The notes beneath the pieces were generated by a model that was not told the DNA's origin, did no database searches, and saw only the letters and a list, made by a program, of their open reading frames with translations. Of a stretch of DNA of 41,205 nt, positions 26,512-34,506 are shown piece after piece. Numbering within the stretch: position 1 is the first letter of the stretch; each line of letters begins with the position of its first letter. The position numbers and the translations under genes were made by a program. This DNA is from an uncultured Planctomycetota bacterium (GTDB taxonomy: Bacteria > Planctomycetota > Phycisphaerae > UBA1845 > UTPLA1): positions 1-41,205 of the forward strand of contig CAADGE010000047.1 in NCBI GenBank assembly GCA_900696465.1, in the 5' to 3' direction.

Positions 26512-27672
26512 TCAGGACATGGAGGGCTGCAAGCGAACTGCGACGGAGCGTTGTTCCCCATTCCGGATCACGCTCAGCTCGACCACGTCACCCGGTTTGT
26601 GCTTTTCCAGTGCGTCGCGCAGATCGGAATAGGATCGCACGCGAACGCCCTCGACCTCGACGATGATGTCGCCAAGCCGCACGTTGTCGTAACGATCAAT
26701 GGTTACGCCGCGTAGCCCCGCATCAGCCGCACCAGTGCCCGGCTGAACCTCCAGCACGGCAACCCCTTCAATCGAAAGATTGCGCAGAAAGTTCTCCGGG
26801 ACAATCGTGATGCCGAGTGTCGGTCGTATGACGCGACCGTGGGCGATGATCTGCGGAACAACCTCGTTGATGATATCGACTGGCACGGCAAAGCCGATGC
26901 CCGCACTGACGCCGGAGGGGCTGTAGATCATCGTGTTCATCCCGATGAGACGGCCGGCACTGTCGAGCAGCGGTCCGCCGGAGTTGCCGGGGTTGATCGC
27001 GGCGTCCGTCTGAATGACGCCTTCGATGTTGCGACCACTGATCGAACGGATCGTTCGGCCCAACGCACTGACCACGCCGGTCGTTAAAGTTTGATCGAGT
27101 CCGAAAGGATTGCCGATGGCGAAGACCTTCTGGCCGACCTGAAGATCGCTGGATGTACCGATCGGCAGGGCACGCAGACGCTCGACCGGCGCCTCGATGC
27201 GCAGGACGGCAATGTCGCGATCCGGCTCGCGGCCGACGATCTCTGCCGGCCAGCTCGATTGATCGGCAAGCCGAACGATGACCGTTCGCGCGTTGTGGAT
27301 GACGTGAGCGTTTGTGACGATGTGCCCCTGCTCATCCCAGATAAACCCGGATCCGGTGCCCTCGACTGGAATTTCCTGCACGCGAAACATCCCGATCGGT
27401 TCTCGTGTCACCGCACGGCTGGTGATGTAGACAACCGACGGCGATGCCTGCTCGAAGAGGGTGATGGTCGATTGCTCGTCGGCTGCCAGATCGCCGCGTG
27501 GCATGACCGGCCGGGGCGCGTAGTTGGTTGGCTCCAGCGACCCACGAAGGCGATCCACGATCAGCCATCCCCCGAGCAGGCCGAGGAGCACACCGACCAG
27601 CAGTGGCAGTCGGCGATTCGGCGGATCATGGCGTGCGGACGGGTACAGATGCTCTGGGCCGTAGCTGTTCAC
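26512..27672 (-). CDS. Membrane-anchored S1C serine protease, HtrA/DegP/DegS type
   Basis: 386 residues from the GTG at 27672, chosen because GGAG lies 8 bases upstream; a frame open to 27804 would add 44 unconserved residues. One transmembrane helix at about 22-39 (LPLLVGVLLGLLGGWLIV) follows a short cytoplasmic N-terminus, so the protease faces the periplasm. Catalytic triad: H123 (TNAHV), D153 (DRDIAVL), S231 (INPGNSGGPL). A single PDZ domain occupies about 285-380 (IRPTLGITIV... GVTIDRYDNVRLGDIIVEV), making it DegS-like in layout. Likely role: periplasmic quality control or regulated cleavage. It lies 145 bp before the two amidohydrolase genes on the same strand; a shared transcript is possible. 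Confidence 0.9.
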   Translation of the reverse strand: MNSYGPEHLYPSARHDPPNRRLPLLVGVLLGLLGGWLIVDRLRGSLEPTNYAPRPVMPRGDLAADEQSTITLFEQASPSVVYITSRAVTREPIGMFRVQEIPVEGTGSGFIWDEQGHIVTNAHVIHNARTVIVRLADQSSWPAEIVGREPDRDIAVLRIEAPVERLRALPIGTSSDLQVGQKVFAIGNPFGLDQTLTTGVVSALGRTIRSISGRNIEGVIQTDAAINPGNSGGPLLDSAGRLIGMNTMIYSPSGVSAGIGFAVPVDIINEVVPQIIAHGRVIRPTLGITIVPENFLRNLSIEGVAVLEVQPGTGAADAGLRGVTIDRYDNVRLGDIIVEVEGVRVRSYSDLRDALEKHKPGDVVELSVIRNGEQRSVAVRLQPSMS

Positions 27673-28030
27673 GTGGGATTCTCCGGGCGGCACTTCTTCC
27701 GCTTTGCACAACGTGTGAGCCGCGGCCCTCGTTCGTCGTGGATGGATCCGCATACTCAGTGGACACGGCTCACAGACGGAATGATAGCGGGCGGATCTGT
27801 TCAAGAGAAATCAGACTGCCGATAATGATTGCGATATCGGCCTGAAAAGGTCTTTTTAGGCCCTTTTTCAAACCCCCTTCAAGGAGGTCACGTGTCGGCA
27901 CAATCTGCGGCTTCGCCGCAACGTAGTCCGGACACCATGCAGTTTAAGGGGTCGGCCTGCGATCGGTCGATTTATTTTGCTGAACGAGTTTGCACGATCA
28001 CCCTCCAACGAAGCAGAACAGGTACTACGG
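27673..28030. other. Intergenic region between protease and methyltransferase
   Basis: 358 bp between the divergent protease and methyltransferase starts. It holds a strong hairpin with a T run (27839-27868), a consensus Shine-Dalgarno AAGGAGGT at 27881-27888 followed 3 bases later by GTG at 27892, and the TTG at 27977 that could extend the methyltransferase. The GTG opens a 93-codon frame to 28173 in a different frame from the methyltransferase, encoding nothing I recognise. I could not identify a convincing -35/-10 pair for either gene. Confidence 0.5.
27839..27868 (+). terminator. Hairpin plus T-run in methyltransferase leader
   Basis: Bases 27839-27848 (GGCCTGAAAA) pair with 27853-27862 (TTTTTAGGCC), 10 bp with one G-T pair and a 4-nt GGTC loop, and are followed by CTTTTT. 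It looks like an intrinsic terminator on the plus strand, yet no plus-strand gene ends upstream; it sits about 160 bases before the methyltransferase start. It could terminate antisense transcription leaving the protease gene or act as a leader attenuator. Confidence 0.45.
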
Positions 28031-28960
28031 ATGCCGCTCAAACTGCCTTCCCGCTACTCCAAGACCGTCAAACAAACGCTCCACTGGCTCATACCCTCCG
28101 AACTCGTGGATCATCCGGAAAATGCTCGCGGCGAATCGCAGTATCTTCTGCAACATGCCCGAAGGTTGCATGATTCACTGACGCGACTGCCGCCTGCCGC
28201 CGGTCTGCGTCAGCGCTGTCTTGTGGTCGGATCGTGGGGGCTTGAAGTGCCGTACCTGATGGACATGCTCGGCTGGCGGGATGTGATCTGCCTGTGCCCG
28301 CCCAATTCCCGGCCGGGTATTCGTCAGAAACGCAGACGGATTCACCCGAATGGCACGAAGGAATACGAGTTCACCCTGATCGAACACGACCTTGAGTCTG
28401 GCGCCTGGCCATTCGAGGACGAGAGTTTTGATCTGGCCGTCTACTGGGGCTGCCTGGAGCACATGCGGCATGATCCGGAGTTCTCGCTTTACGAGCTCAA
28501 TCGAGTGTGTGCGCCCGGAGCGACGGTGAGTCTGCTGACCGACAATGCCGTCAGCTTCCAGGCGACGCACAGTCTTCTTCGAGGTGAGCCGATGCCGATG
28601 CGCCTGCACTGGCCGGCCGCACAGGTGAGCTGGCGGCATTATTCCCCGCGAGAGGTCGCCGAGCTGCTCGAAGGTACGGGATGGCGAGTGGACGTGCTGA
28701 CGTCGATCGTTCCCGATCCTCCGGTATATTGGAAATGGTGGAAGCGATGGCTGTTTCGCCGGATCGTGGCCGGTCAACGTCGCGGCTTCGGCCTCAGTGA
28801 ACCTTTCTGGAATGCCTTTCTTCTGGCGCATGCCGTGAAGGTCGCGCCGCCGACTCGAAACTATCCTTCCTGGCTCTATGTGGATGAGAAGGTGCGCCGC
28901 CTGAAGATGGAGATGATCGAGATGGTCTCCCGAAGACCGGGCGCGCTCGTCTCAGCTTGA
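28031..28960 (+). CDS. SAM-dependent methyltransferase, class I
   Basis: 309 residues from the ATG at 28031; a TTG at 27977 would add 18. Motif I is CLVVGSWGLEVPYL (about 74-87), an acidic loop and LIEHDLESGAWPFEDESFDLAVYWGCLEHM (about 116-147) give motifs II-IV of a type 11/12-like methyltransferase, and ELNRVCAPGATVSLLT is the usual helix-strand after it. The C-terminal third has aromatic and basic clusters (PVYWKWWKRWLFRR) suggesting membrane association or a lipid or glycan substrate, but the substrate is unknown. Converges with the next gene and overlaps its stop region by 9 bases. Confidence 0.75.
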   Translation: MPLKLPSRYSKTVKQTLHWLIPSELVDHPENARGESQYLLQHARRLHDSLTRLPPAAGLRQRCLVVGSWGLEVPYLMDMLGWRDVICLCPPNSRPGIRQKRRRIHPNGTKEYEFTLIEHDLESGAWPFEDESFDLAVYWGCLEHMRHDPEFSLYELNRVCAPGATVSLLTDNAVSFQATHSLLRGEPMPMRLHWPAAQVSWRHYSPREVAELLEGTGWRVDVLTSIVPDPPVYWKWWKRWLFRRIVAGQRRGFGLSEPFWNAFLLAHAVKVAPPTRNYPSWLYVDEKVRRLKMEMIEMVSRRPGALVSA

Positions 28961-30010
28961 TGCCTTTGGAGGATGTCCTTCCGTGTGAACCGCGCGAATC
29001 TCCTTGCGCAGACGCGAAAGCGCCGAACGCACGATTTCGAGGAAGCGATCCACCTGCACCTGTGCGGCCTTCGGCGGCCGGTGAAACTCACTCAACAGCT
29101 CGACCAGCTCCAGAATGACGCCGCCGAGCCACTCGGCGTCGTGCGCCTGGACAGCTTCCACGGCTCTCAGGTAGTCCGCCTCGGCGCGGTGAAAGGCCTC
29201 CTGATCGTGGGGCAGCGATCGCGCCACGCGATGAAAGTGGTGAACCCGCTCGGCGAGTCTGCTGATTTCCGCGGCGACTTCGCGCTCTCGCGCAAGCAGC
29301 TTCGCGGCCAGGACGCGGTCTTCGTGTCGGTCCGACGCATGTTGTATCTGCGAGCGAATGCGGTCGAACTGCGCATCCGGCAGCAGATCGGGATGCATGG
29401 CGTGAATCGATGCCAGTCGTCGAATCGCGCGGCTGGCGTGCATCTCGTCGCCCTTGGCGGCGGCCTCCGCGGCTCGCCGGGCGACTTCCTCGACATGTTT
29501 CTGGAAAGCTCTGCGCCGTTCGACGAGATGTTCCAGCTCGTCTCGATAGTGCTGCGGATCGTCGGGCGCACAGAGCGACGGGTGATGCGTCCAGATGCTC
29601 TCCAGCTTCTGCAATGCTCCACGGGCCTCGGCCTCGTGAAAGTGAGACACCGCGTCGTGGAACTGGCGCTGCACGATGGTCAGCAGCGATCGGGCCTCGG
29701 CTTCCGGATTGCCGCGAGGGGCGAAGGACGACTTCCCTTCACTCGCGACGGGAGCGGCGATCGTCGGATGGGGTGCAAGATGGGGTTCGTTCTGTCGGAA
29801 GAGGGCCTCTCGCTCGGCAATGACGCCCTGCAACATGCTGCGAAGCGCGGGGTCCTGCTGGACCTGCGGGTAGGATAGCACCCGGTTCTTGGCCTGATTG
29901 AAGGAGACGCGATTTCCCGCTTCTCGCAGGAGTTCGGCGCGCAAGTGCTCAAACGCGGCCTCGCGCCGCTTCACAACGGTCGGATGCTCGTGATGCCGGC
30001 GGTCAGGCAT
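28952..30010 (-). CDS. Unrecognised helical, histidine-rich protein
   Basis: 352 residues, no family recognised. It has no signal peptide or membrane segment and appears almost wholly alpha-helical with charged heptad-like stretches (residues about 1-70 and 105-345), interrupted by a Pro/Ala/Ser linker at about 76-103. Histidines are frequent, for example RVHHFHRVARSLPHDQEAFHRAE. The repeating theme of helices with FH/HFHEAEARGAL and FHRAEADYLRAVEA suggests degenerate TPR-like helical pairs, which is speculative. ATG at 30010 follows AGGG by 7 bases. Its stop lies inside the last codons of the convergent methyltransferase. It is 53 bp after the DUF2304-like gene on the same strand. Confidence 0.7.
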   Translation of the reverse strand: MPDRRHHEHPTVVKRREAAFEHLRAELLREAGNRVSFNQAKNRVLSYPQVQQDPALRSMLQGVIAEREALFRQNEPHLAPHPTIAAPVASEGKSSFAPRGNPEAEARSLLTIVQRQFHDAVSHFHEAEARGALQKLESIWTHHPSLCAPDDPQHYRDELEHLVERRRAFQKHVEEVARRAAEAAAKGDEMHASRAIRRLASIHAMHPDLLPDAQFDRIRSQIQHASDRHEDRVLAAKLLAREREVAAEISRLAERVHHFHRVARSLPHDQEAFHRAEADYLRAVEAVQAHDAEWLGGVILELVELLSEFHRPPKAAQVQVDRFLEIVRSALSRLRKEIRAVHTEGHPPKASS

Positions 30011-30063
30011 TTCGATACCCTAGCAGCCGACGGTCAGTGTTTCCCGGCCCGATTGCGCGCGAG

Positions 30064-30435
30064 TCAGGAAGACGACGAAGGCGGTCGCGCGGCGCCCTGC
30101 TCCGGGCTGGACTGGGCCTCAAGAATCGCCAGATGCCGCACGAGCCGGGTCATATCCCGACGCAGGTGCCGCAGTCGGATGTAGGTCATCCAGAAGCCGA
30201 TCATCATCACCACGACGGCACAGTAGAAGACGAGATCAGCGCCGCGGCCGATACCAAGGGCGTGCGCCGCTTTGACGGTGAGCTGCGGCCAGAGCGTGGC
30301 CGCAGCAGCAAGCACGCACAAGGCGCACCAGACGAAGCCCTCCTTTCGGCTGGACCAGCCACGCAGCAGTGCCGTGAGACTGGCGACGAAGAGGATTCCC
30401 AGGACCGCGAGGATCAGAACTTGCAAGCCGTTCAT
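30064..30435 (-). CDS. DUF2304-like small membrane protein, partner of GT2
   Basis: 123 residues with three predicted membrane helices (about 3-25, 33-50 and 66-86) and a charged, coiled C-terminus (RLRHLRRDMTRLVRHLAILEAQ). Size, topology and position directly after a polyprenyl-type GT2 gene, with a 4-base ATGA overlap, match the DUF2304 proteins that accompany dolichyl-phosphate-mannose-synthase-like enzymes. It probably anchors or assists the neighbouring transferase at the cytoplasmic membrane. Assignment rests on architecture and context more than on a diagnostic motif. Confidence 0.7.
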   Translation of the reverse strand: MNGLQVLILAVLGILFVASLTALLRGWSSRKEGFVWCALCVLAAAATLWPQLTVKAAHALGIGRGADLVFYCAVVVMMIGFWMTYIRLRHLRRDMTRLVRHLAILEAQSSPEQGAARPPSSSS

Positions 30436-31151
30436 CGTAAGACCCTTCCGAGCAGGTAGTGCAGGGCGATCTTGACCGCGCCGCGGGAGGATTGCCCCTT
30501 GGCGCGGGAGTACTCTGTGTATCGGATTGTGACGGGTACTTCCATGTAGGCCAACCCGCTGCGGGCGATCTGATCGATCAGTTCGCTTGCATGAGCCATG
30601 CCGTCCAGAGTAATCTCGATCTTCTGCGCCGCGCGCCGGCGAAAGGCCCGCAGACCGTTATGCGTGTCCGTCAATTTTGCCCCGCTGGTCAACCGGGTAA
30701 AGAGCACGCCGAGTTGCAGGAGGATTCGCCGCGATGCCGGCAGGTCCAGCGCCTCCCCGAGAAAACGGGAGCCCAGGGCGATGTCGCACCGGCCGCGGAC
30801 GATCGGCTCCAGCAGTCGCCGGATGTCGGCCACGTCATGCTGCCCGTCGGCGTCAAAGGTAACGACGTACTCTGCCCCGCGTTGCAGCGCATACTCGATG
30901 CCTGTCTGAATCGCCGCCCCTTGTCCGCGATTGACGGCATGTCGCAGTACGCAGGCCCCCGCGCCACGGGCGATCGCTGCTGTCTCGTCACTGGAGCCGT
31001 CGTCGACCACGATGACATTCGGATACACTCGCCGAAGCTGCTCGACCACTCGCCCCACGCAGGCGGCTTCGTTATACGCCGGCACCACCACAAACACCGT
31101 GTCACGGATCTGGTCAGGATCGCCCGATTGCGTCATGGCTGAGTTGTTCAT
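30432..31151 (-). CDS. Family 2 glycosyltransferase, polyprenyl-phosphate sugar synthase-like
   Basis: 239 residues. GT-A fold of the DPM1-like group: VFVVVPAYNEAACVGRVVE at the N-terminus, VVDDGSSDETAAIA, NRGQGAAIQTGIEYAL, the metal-binding FDADGQHD (D-x-D), GSRFLG, and DTHNGLRAFRR with EITLDGMAHASELI. These features fit transfer of a sugar from a nucleotide donor to polyprenyl phosphate, giving a lipid-linked donor for membrane GT-C enzymes. There are no strong transmembrane helices; the DUF2304-like protein encoded next probably provides membrane contact. The gene diverges from the TMTC-like gene across 249 bp, in which TATACT at 31353-31358 is the only promoter-like box I noted. Confidence 0.87.
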   Translation of the reverse strand: MNNSAMTQSGDPDQIRDTVFVVVPAYNEAACVGRVVEQLRRVYPNVIVVDDGSSDETAAIARGAGACVLRHAVNRGQGAAIQTGIEYALQRGAEYVVTFDADGQHDVADIRRLLEPIVRGRCDIALGSRFLGEALDLPASRRILLQLGVLFTRLTSGAKLTDTHNGLRAFRRRAAQKIEITLDGMAHASELIDQIARSGLAYMEVPVTIRYTEYSRAKGQSSRGAVKIALHYLLGRVLR

Positions 31152-31400
31152 GGTGCGTTTCTCGGACGCATAACTCGGACACGGGCAGGCCGGAGCCGAC
31201 TGTCAGATACGAAGTTCCCGCCGGTGGATCGTACCCGCGCAGGTGATGACTTTCCAACGTATCGGCACAGCTTCGGTCCGGTATCAATCGGTCGGCTGAT
31301 GGAGCCGCATGAAGGTGCTGTGTGTCGCACGTGCCGACTTCGAATTGCTGTTTATACTGCTCTGGTCCGGTGCCAGCGGACGAGGCGAAGGCAGTCGGTC

Positions 31401-33485
31401 ATGACGAAAACCGAGAAGCGAAAAGTGCAACACTCAGAGCAGCTTAACGGTCATGAGTCGGAAGTGCCCGCACTCCTGCGCGGCCTTCTCGTGGCGGCCT
31501 TGCTCAGTGCGGTCGCGGCGGCCTATGCCAACAGCTTCGACGGCGTCATGCTTTTTGATGATTACTACATCATCCAGAACGAAGCCCGGCTGGACCCGAT
31601 TGACTGCAAAGCCGTATTGGCATCGCCGCGGCCGGTCGTCGATTTCTCGCTGGCGCTGAATCACGCCGCCGGGGGGCTGGAGCCGTGGGGGTATCACCTG
31701 GTCAATCTCGTTATTCATCTGCTTGCCACACTCACGCTGTATGGTCTGGTGCGGCGTAGTCTGTGCGCTCCAGCATTGAAAGGGCGATTCACGCCGGGTG
31801 AAGCCGCAGGCATCGGTTTCGCTGTCGCGCTGCTCTGGGGGCTGCACCCGCTCCAGACGCAGAGCGTCACCTACATCATTCAGCGGGCCGAGTCGATGAT
31901 GGGTCTTTTCTACATGCTTATGTTGTACGCCATCGCCCGTGCGAACGAACCGACCGCAACGATGCAGGATGGAGGACCGGCGAAGCATCGTCCGATCGGC
32001 TGGTTCTTTGTGGCTGTCGTATCCTGCGCACTGGGGATGCTGACCAAGCAGGTCATGGTAACCGCGCCACTGGCGGCACTTCTCTACGATCGGGCGTTGT
32101 GGCAAACATCGTGGCGCGATGCGTGCGCGAAGCATGGCCTGCTCTACGTCGGGCTCCTGTCGACATGGGCGATCCTTCTGCTGACCGGGGTTGTTCAGGG
32201 TGTCCTCGAAGTCTCTCCCGAGGCCGGTTCCACGGTCGGTTTCGGTCTCCCGACGATCACCTGGCAGCAATACGCGCTGACGCAACCGGCCGTGCTGCTT
32301 CATTACCTGCGGCTGGTTCTCTGGCCGCATCCCCTCTGCATGGATCACGACTGGCCGATCGTCGTCAGGTGGCAGGACGCCGCGCTGCATGGTGTCATCA
32401 TCGTGACACTTTTGACGGCTTGCCTGTGGGCCTGGCGACGCAGGTCCGCGCCGGCCTTTGCCGGCCTGATGTTCTTCCTGTTGCTGGCGCCAACGTCCAG
32501 TTTCATCCCCATCCGCGATGTGATCTTCGAACATCGCATGTACCTGCCGCTGGCCGCGGTGCTGGTCCTGCTCGTGATCGGCGGCTACCGGCTGCTGCAG
32601 AGGTGTTTCCGTCAGATCGGGCCACGAAATCGACCGACCGGTGCTGCCGCCGCTCTGTTAATTGCAGTAGCCATCATGCTGGGCACGATGACCCACCTTC
32701 GCAATCGGGATTATCATAGCCGCCTGGACATGTGGACATCGGTGCTGGCGATCTATCCCGACCATCCACGAGCACACAACAACCTCGCCGTGGCCCTGAG
32801 TGAAGTGCATCGCTATGAAGAATCGGTCCGACATTTTTCGAGAGCCATCGAGCTGGAGCCGACCTTTCTGCCGGCCTACACGAGCATCGCACAGGACCTC
32901 GTTCGGCTTGGTCGCAGCGAGGAAGCTGAGCCCTATTATCGCAAGGCGGCCGAGTTGCAACCGAACGACTGGTCAGCCGCGTACAATCACGGTTCGGTTC
33001 TCTTTGATTTACGCCGCTACCAGGAATCGGAGCTGGCACTGAGAAACGCCCGATCGATCGATCCAGGCGAACTGCCCGCCTGCATCATGCTGTCAAATGC
33101 ATTGAGTCAGCAGTCGCGCCATGCAGAAGCGCTGGAGGAACTACGCTCGGGACTCGATGCCGCAAGACCCGGCACGCCCGATGACGTGTTCGCCAAGGCC
33201 CGCTTCAATCTGGCCAACACGCTGGCCCGCCTCAGCCGTTTCGCCGATGCAACGGAGGAATACCGGGAGGCGATCCGGCTCAATCCCGCTCACTACGAGG
33301 CCCGCTACGGTCTTGGCTACGCGCTGCGACAGATGGGCATGATCGAAGCCGCGCGGGAGGCCTACGAAGCGGCGCTGGCCATTCGCCCGGACTATGCGCC
33401 GGCGCGCGCAGCCCTCGACGCACTGGGTACGTCTGCACATCAACCCGTCGGGAATCCTCCCGGAAAGGATGGCCAGGTTGACTGA
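31401..33485 (+). CDS. TMTC-like polytopic membrane protein with C-terminal TPRs
   Basis: 694 residues from the ATG at 31401; the frame open to 31224 adds 59 unconserved residues. The N-terminal half (about 25-440) has about nine to ten membrane helices. The first outward loop contains MLFDDYYIIQNEARL, an acidic DD as in GT-C mannosyltransferases, and HPLQTQSVTYIIQRAESMM is close to the signature seen in TMTC (transmembrane-TPR) O-mannosyltransferases. The C-terminal part (about 455-685) consists of about six TPRs (for example HNNLAVALSEVHRYEESVRHFSRAI in part). Likely role: transfer of a sugar from a lipid-phosphate donor to exported proteins, with the TPRs facing the periplasm. It overlaps the next gene by 17 bases. 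Confidence 0.8.
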   Translation: MTKTEKRKVQHSEQLNGHESEVPALLRGLLVAALLSAVAAAYANSFDGVMLFDDYYIIQNEARLDPIDCKAVLASPRPVVDFSLALNHAAGGLEPWGYHLVNLVIHLLATLTLYGLVRRSLCAPALKGRFTPGEAAGIGFAVALLWGLHPLQTQSVTYIIQRAESMMGLFYMLMLYAIARANEPTATMQDGGPAKHRPIGWFFVAVVSCALGMLTKQVMVTAPLAALLYDRALWQTSWRDACAKHGLLYVGLLSTWAILLLTGVVQGVLEVSPEAGSTVGFGLPTITWQQYALTQPAVLLHYLRLVLWPHPLCMDHDWPIVVRWQDAALHGVIIVTLLTACLWAWRRRSAPAFAGLMFFLLLAPTSSFIPIRDVIFEHRMYLPLAAVLVLLVIGGYRLLQRCFRQIGPRNRPTGAAAALLIAVAIMLGTMTHLRNRDYHSRLDMWTSVLAIYPDHPRAHNNLAVALSEVHRYEESVRHFSRAIELEPTFLPAYTSIAQDLVRLGRSEEAEPYYRKAAELQPNDWSAAYNHGSVLFDLRRYQESELALRNARSIDPGELPACIMLSNALSQQSRHAEALEELRSGLDAARPGTPDDVFAKARFNLANTLARLSRFADATEEYREAIRLNPAHYEARYGLGYALRQMGMIEAAREAYEAALAIRPDYAPARAALDALGTSAHQPVGNPPGKDGQVD

Positions 33486-34506
33486 AGCAGGCGCCTCGAA
33501 GGTCAGCATGGTGATTCCCGGTCGCAATTGCGCCGGCACGATCCGCGCATGCCTCGATGCCTCGACAGCGATTCTCCGTGCCGAAAACACGGCACTGGCG
33601 GAAATCATCTTCGTCGATGACGCGTCGACCGATCAGACCGCGCAGATTGTGTCGGCGTATCCGGTCCGGCTGCTTCGCGGAAACAGCGGCGGCCCAGGTG
33701 CGACACGAAATATCGGTTGGCGCGCGGCGCAGCACGCGCTGGTCTGGTTCGTGGATTCCGATTGCGTGCCGGAGCCGCATGCCCTGTCGCGTTTGCTGCC
33801 TCACCTGAGCGACCCCTCCGTTGGCGGGGTCGGCGGCAGCTATGGGAATGAACACCCACATTCGCTCCTTGCCTGCCTGATTCATGAGGAAATCATCACC
33901 CGGCATCGCCGCATGCCTGTCGATGTCAATTTCCTCGGCGGCTTCAACGTGCTCTATCGGCGCGAAGCACTCGAAGCAGTCGGCGGATTTGACGAGTGCG
34001 AATTCAACGGCCCCGGTTCGCCCGGAGCGGAAGACGCGGAACTGGCCTACCGAATTCATGCAGCGGGATATCGCCTGCGCTTCGAGCCCGAGTCGCGCGT
34101 AGGCCACCACCACCCGACGAAGCTGATTCGATACCTGCGCTCGCAACGGCATCATGGCTACTGGCGTGTGTTTCTCCATCTGCGACACCGAAGCACGGCC
34201 GGTGGCGATGCCTACAGCGGACTTCTCGATCATGCGCAGCCGCCGCTGGCACTGCTGATGCTCGCCTCTCTGCCCACGCTCGCCTGGCCAGCATTGCGTT
34301 GGATCGCTCCGCTGACGGCGGCGTTGCTCTTCGCGGCCCAGTGGCCCGGCACGTTGCAGCTGATCCGTCAGTCGGGCAATTGGTCGAATCTCGCCTTCGC
34401 AGGATTAGGGTTCATCCGCGCGATCTGGCGCGGCATCGGTATGGTGCAGGGAATCTGCGCGTACCCCTTCCGGCGAAGGCCCGCCCGCCCGGAGGTTCGA
34501 CCATAG
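33469..34506 (+). CDS. Family 2 glycosyltransferase
   Basis: 345 residues from the ATG at 33469, overlapping the upstream gene by 17 bp; a later ATG at 33508 (MVIPGRNCAG) is a less likely alternative. GT2 motifs: VSMVIPGRNCAGTIRACL, EIIFVDDASTDQTAQIV, GGPGATRNIGWRAAQ, the D-x-D as FVDSDCVPE, and NVLYRREALEAVGGFDE followed by EDAELAYRIHAAGYRL with the catalytic ED. Two hydrophobic stretches near the C-terminus (about 255-290) may attach it to the membrane. Substrate unknown; it sits between a TMTC-like and a GT-C-like gene. Confidence 0.87.
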   Translation: MARLTEAGASKVSMVIPGRNCAGTIRACLDASTAILRAENTALAEIIFVDDASTDQTAQIVSAYPVRLLRGNSGGPGATRNIGWRAAQHALVWFVDSDCVPEPHALSRLLPHLSDPSVGGVGGSYGNEHPHSLLACLIHEEIITRHRRMPVDVNFLGGFNVLYRREALEAVGGFDECEFNGPGSPGAEDAELAYRIHAAGYRLRFEPESRVGHHHPTKLIRYLRSQRHHGYWRVFLHLRHRSTAGGDAYSGLLDHAQPPLALLMLASLPTLAWPALRWIAPLTAALLFAAQWPGTLQLIRQSGNWSNLAFAGLGFIRAIWRGIGMVQGICAYPFRRRPARPEVRP

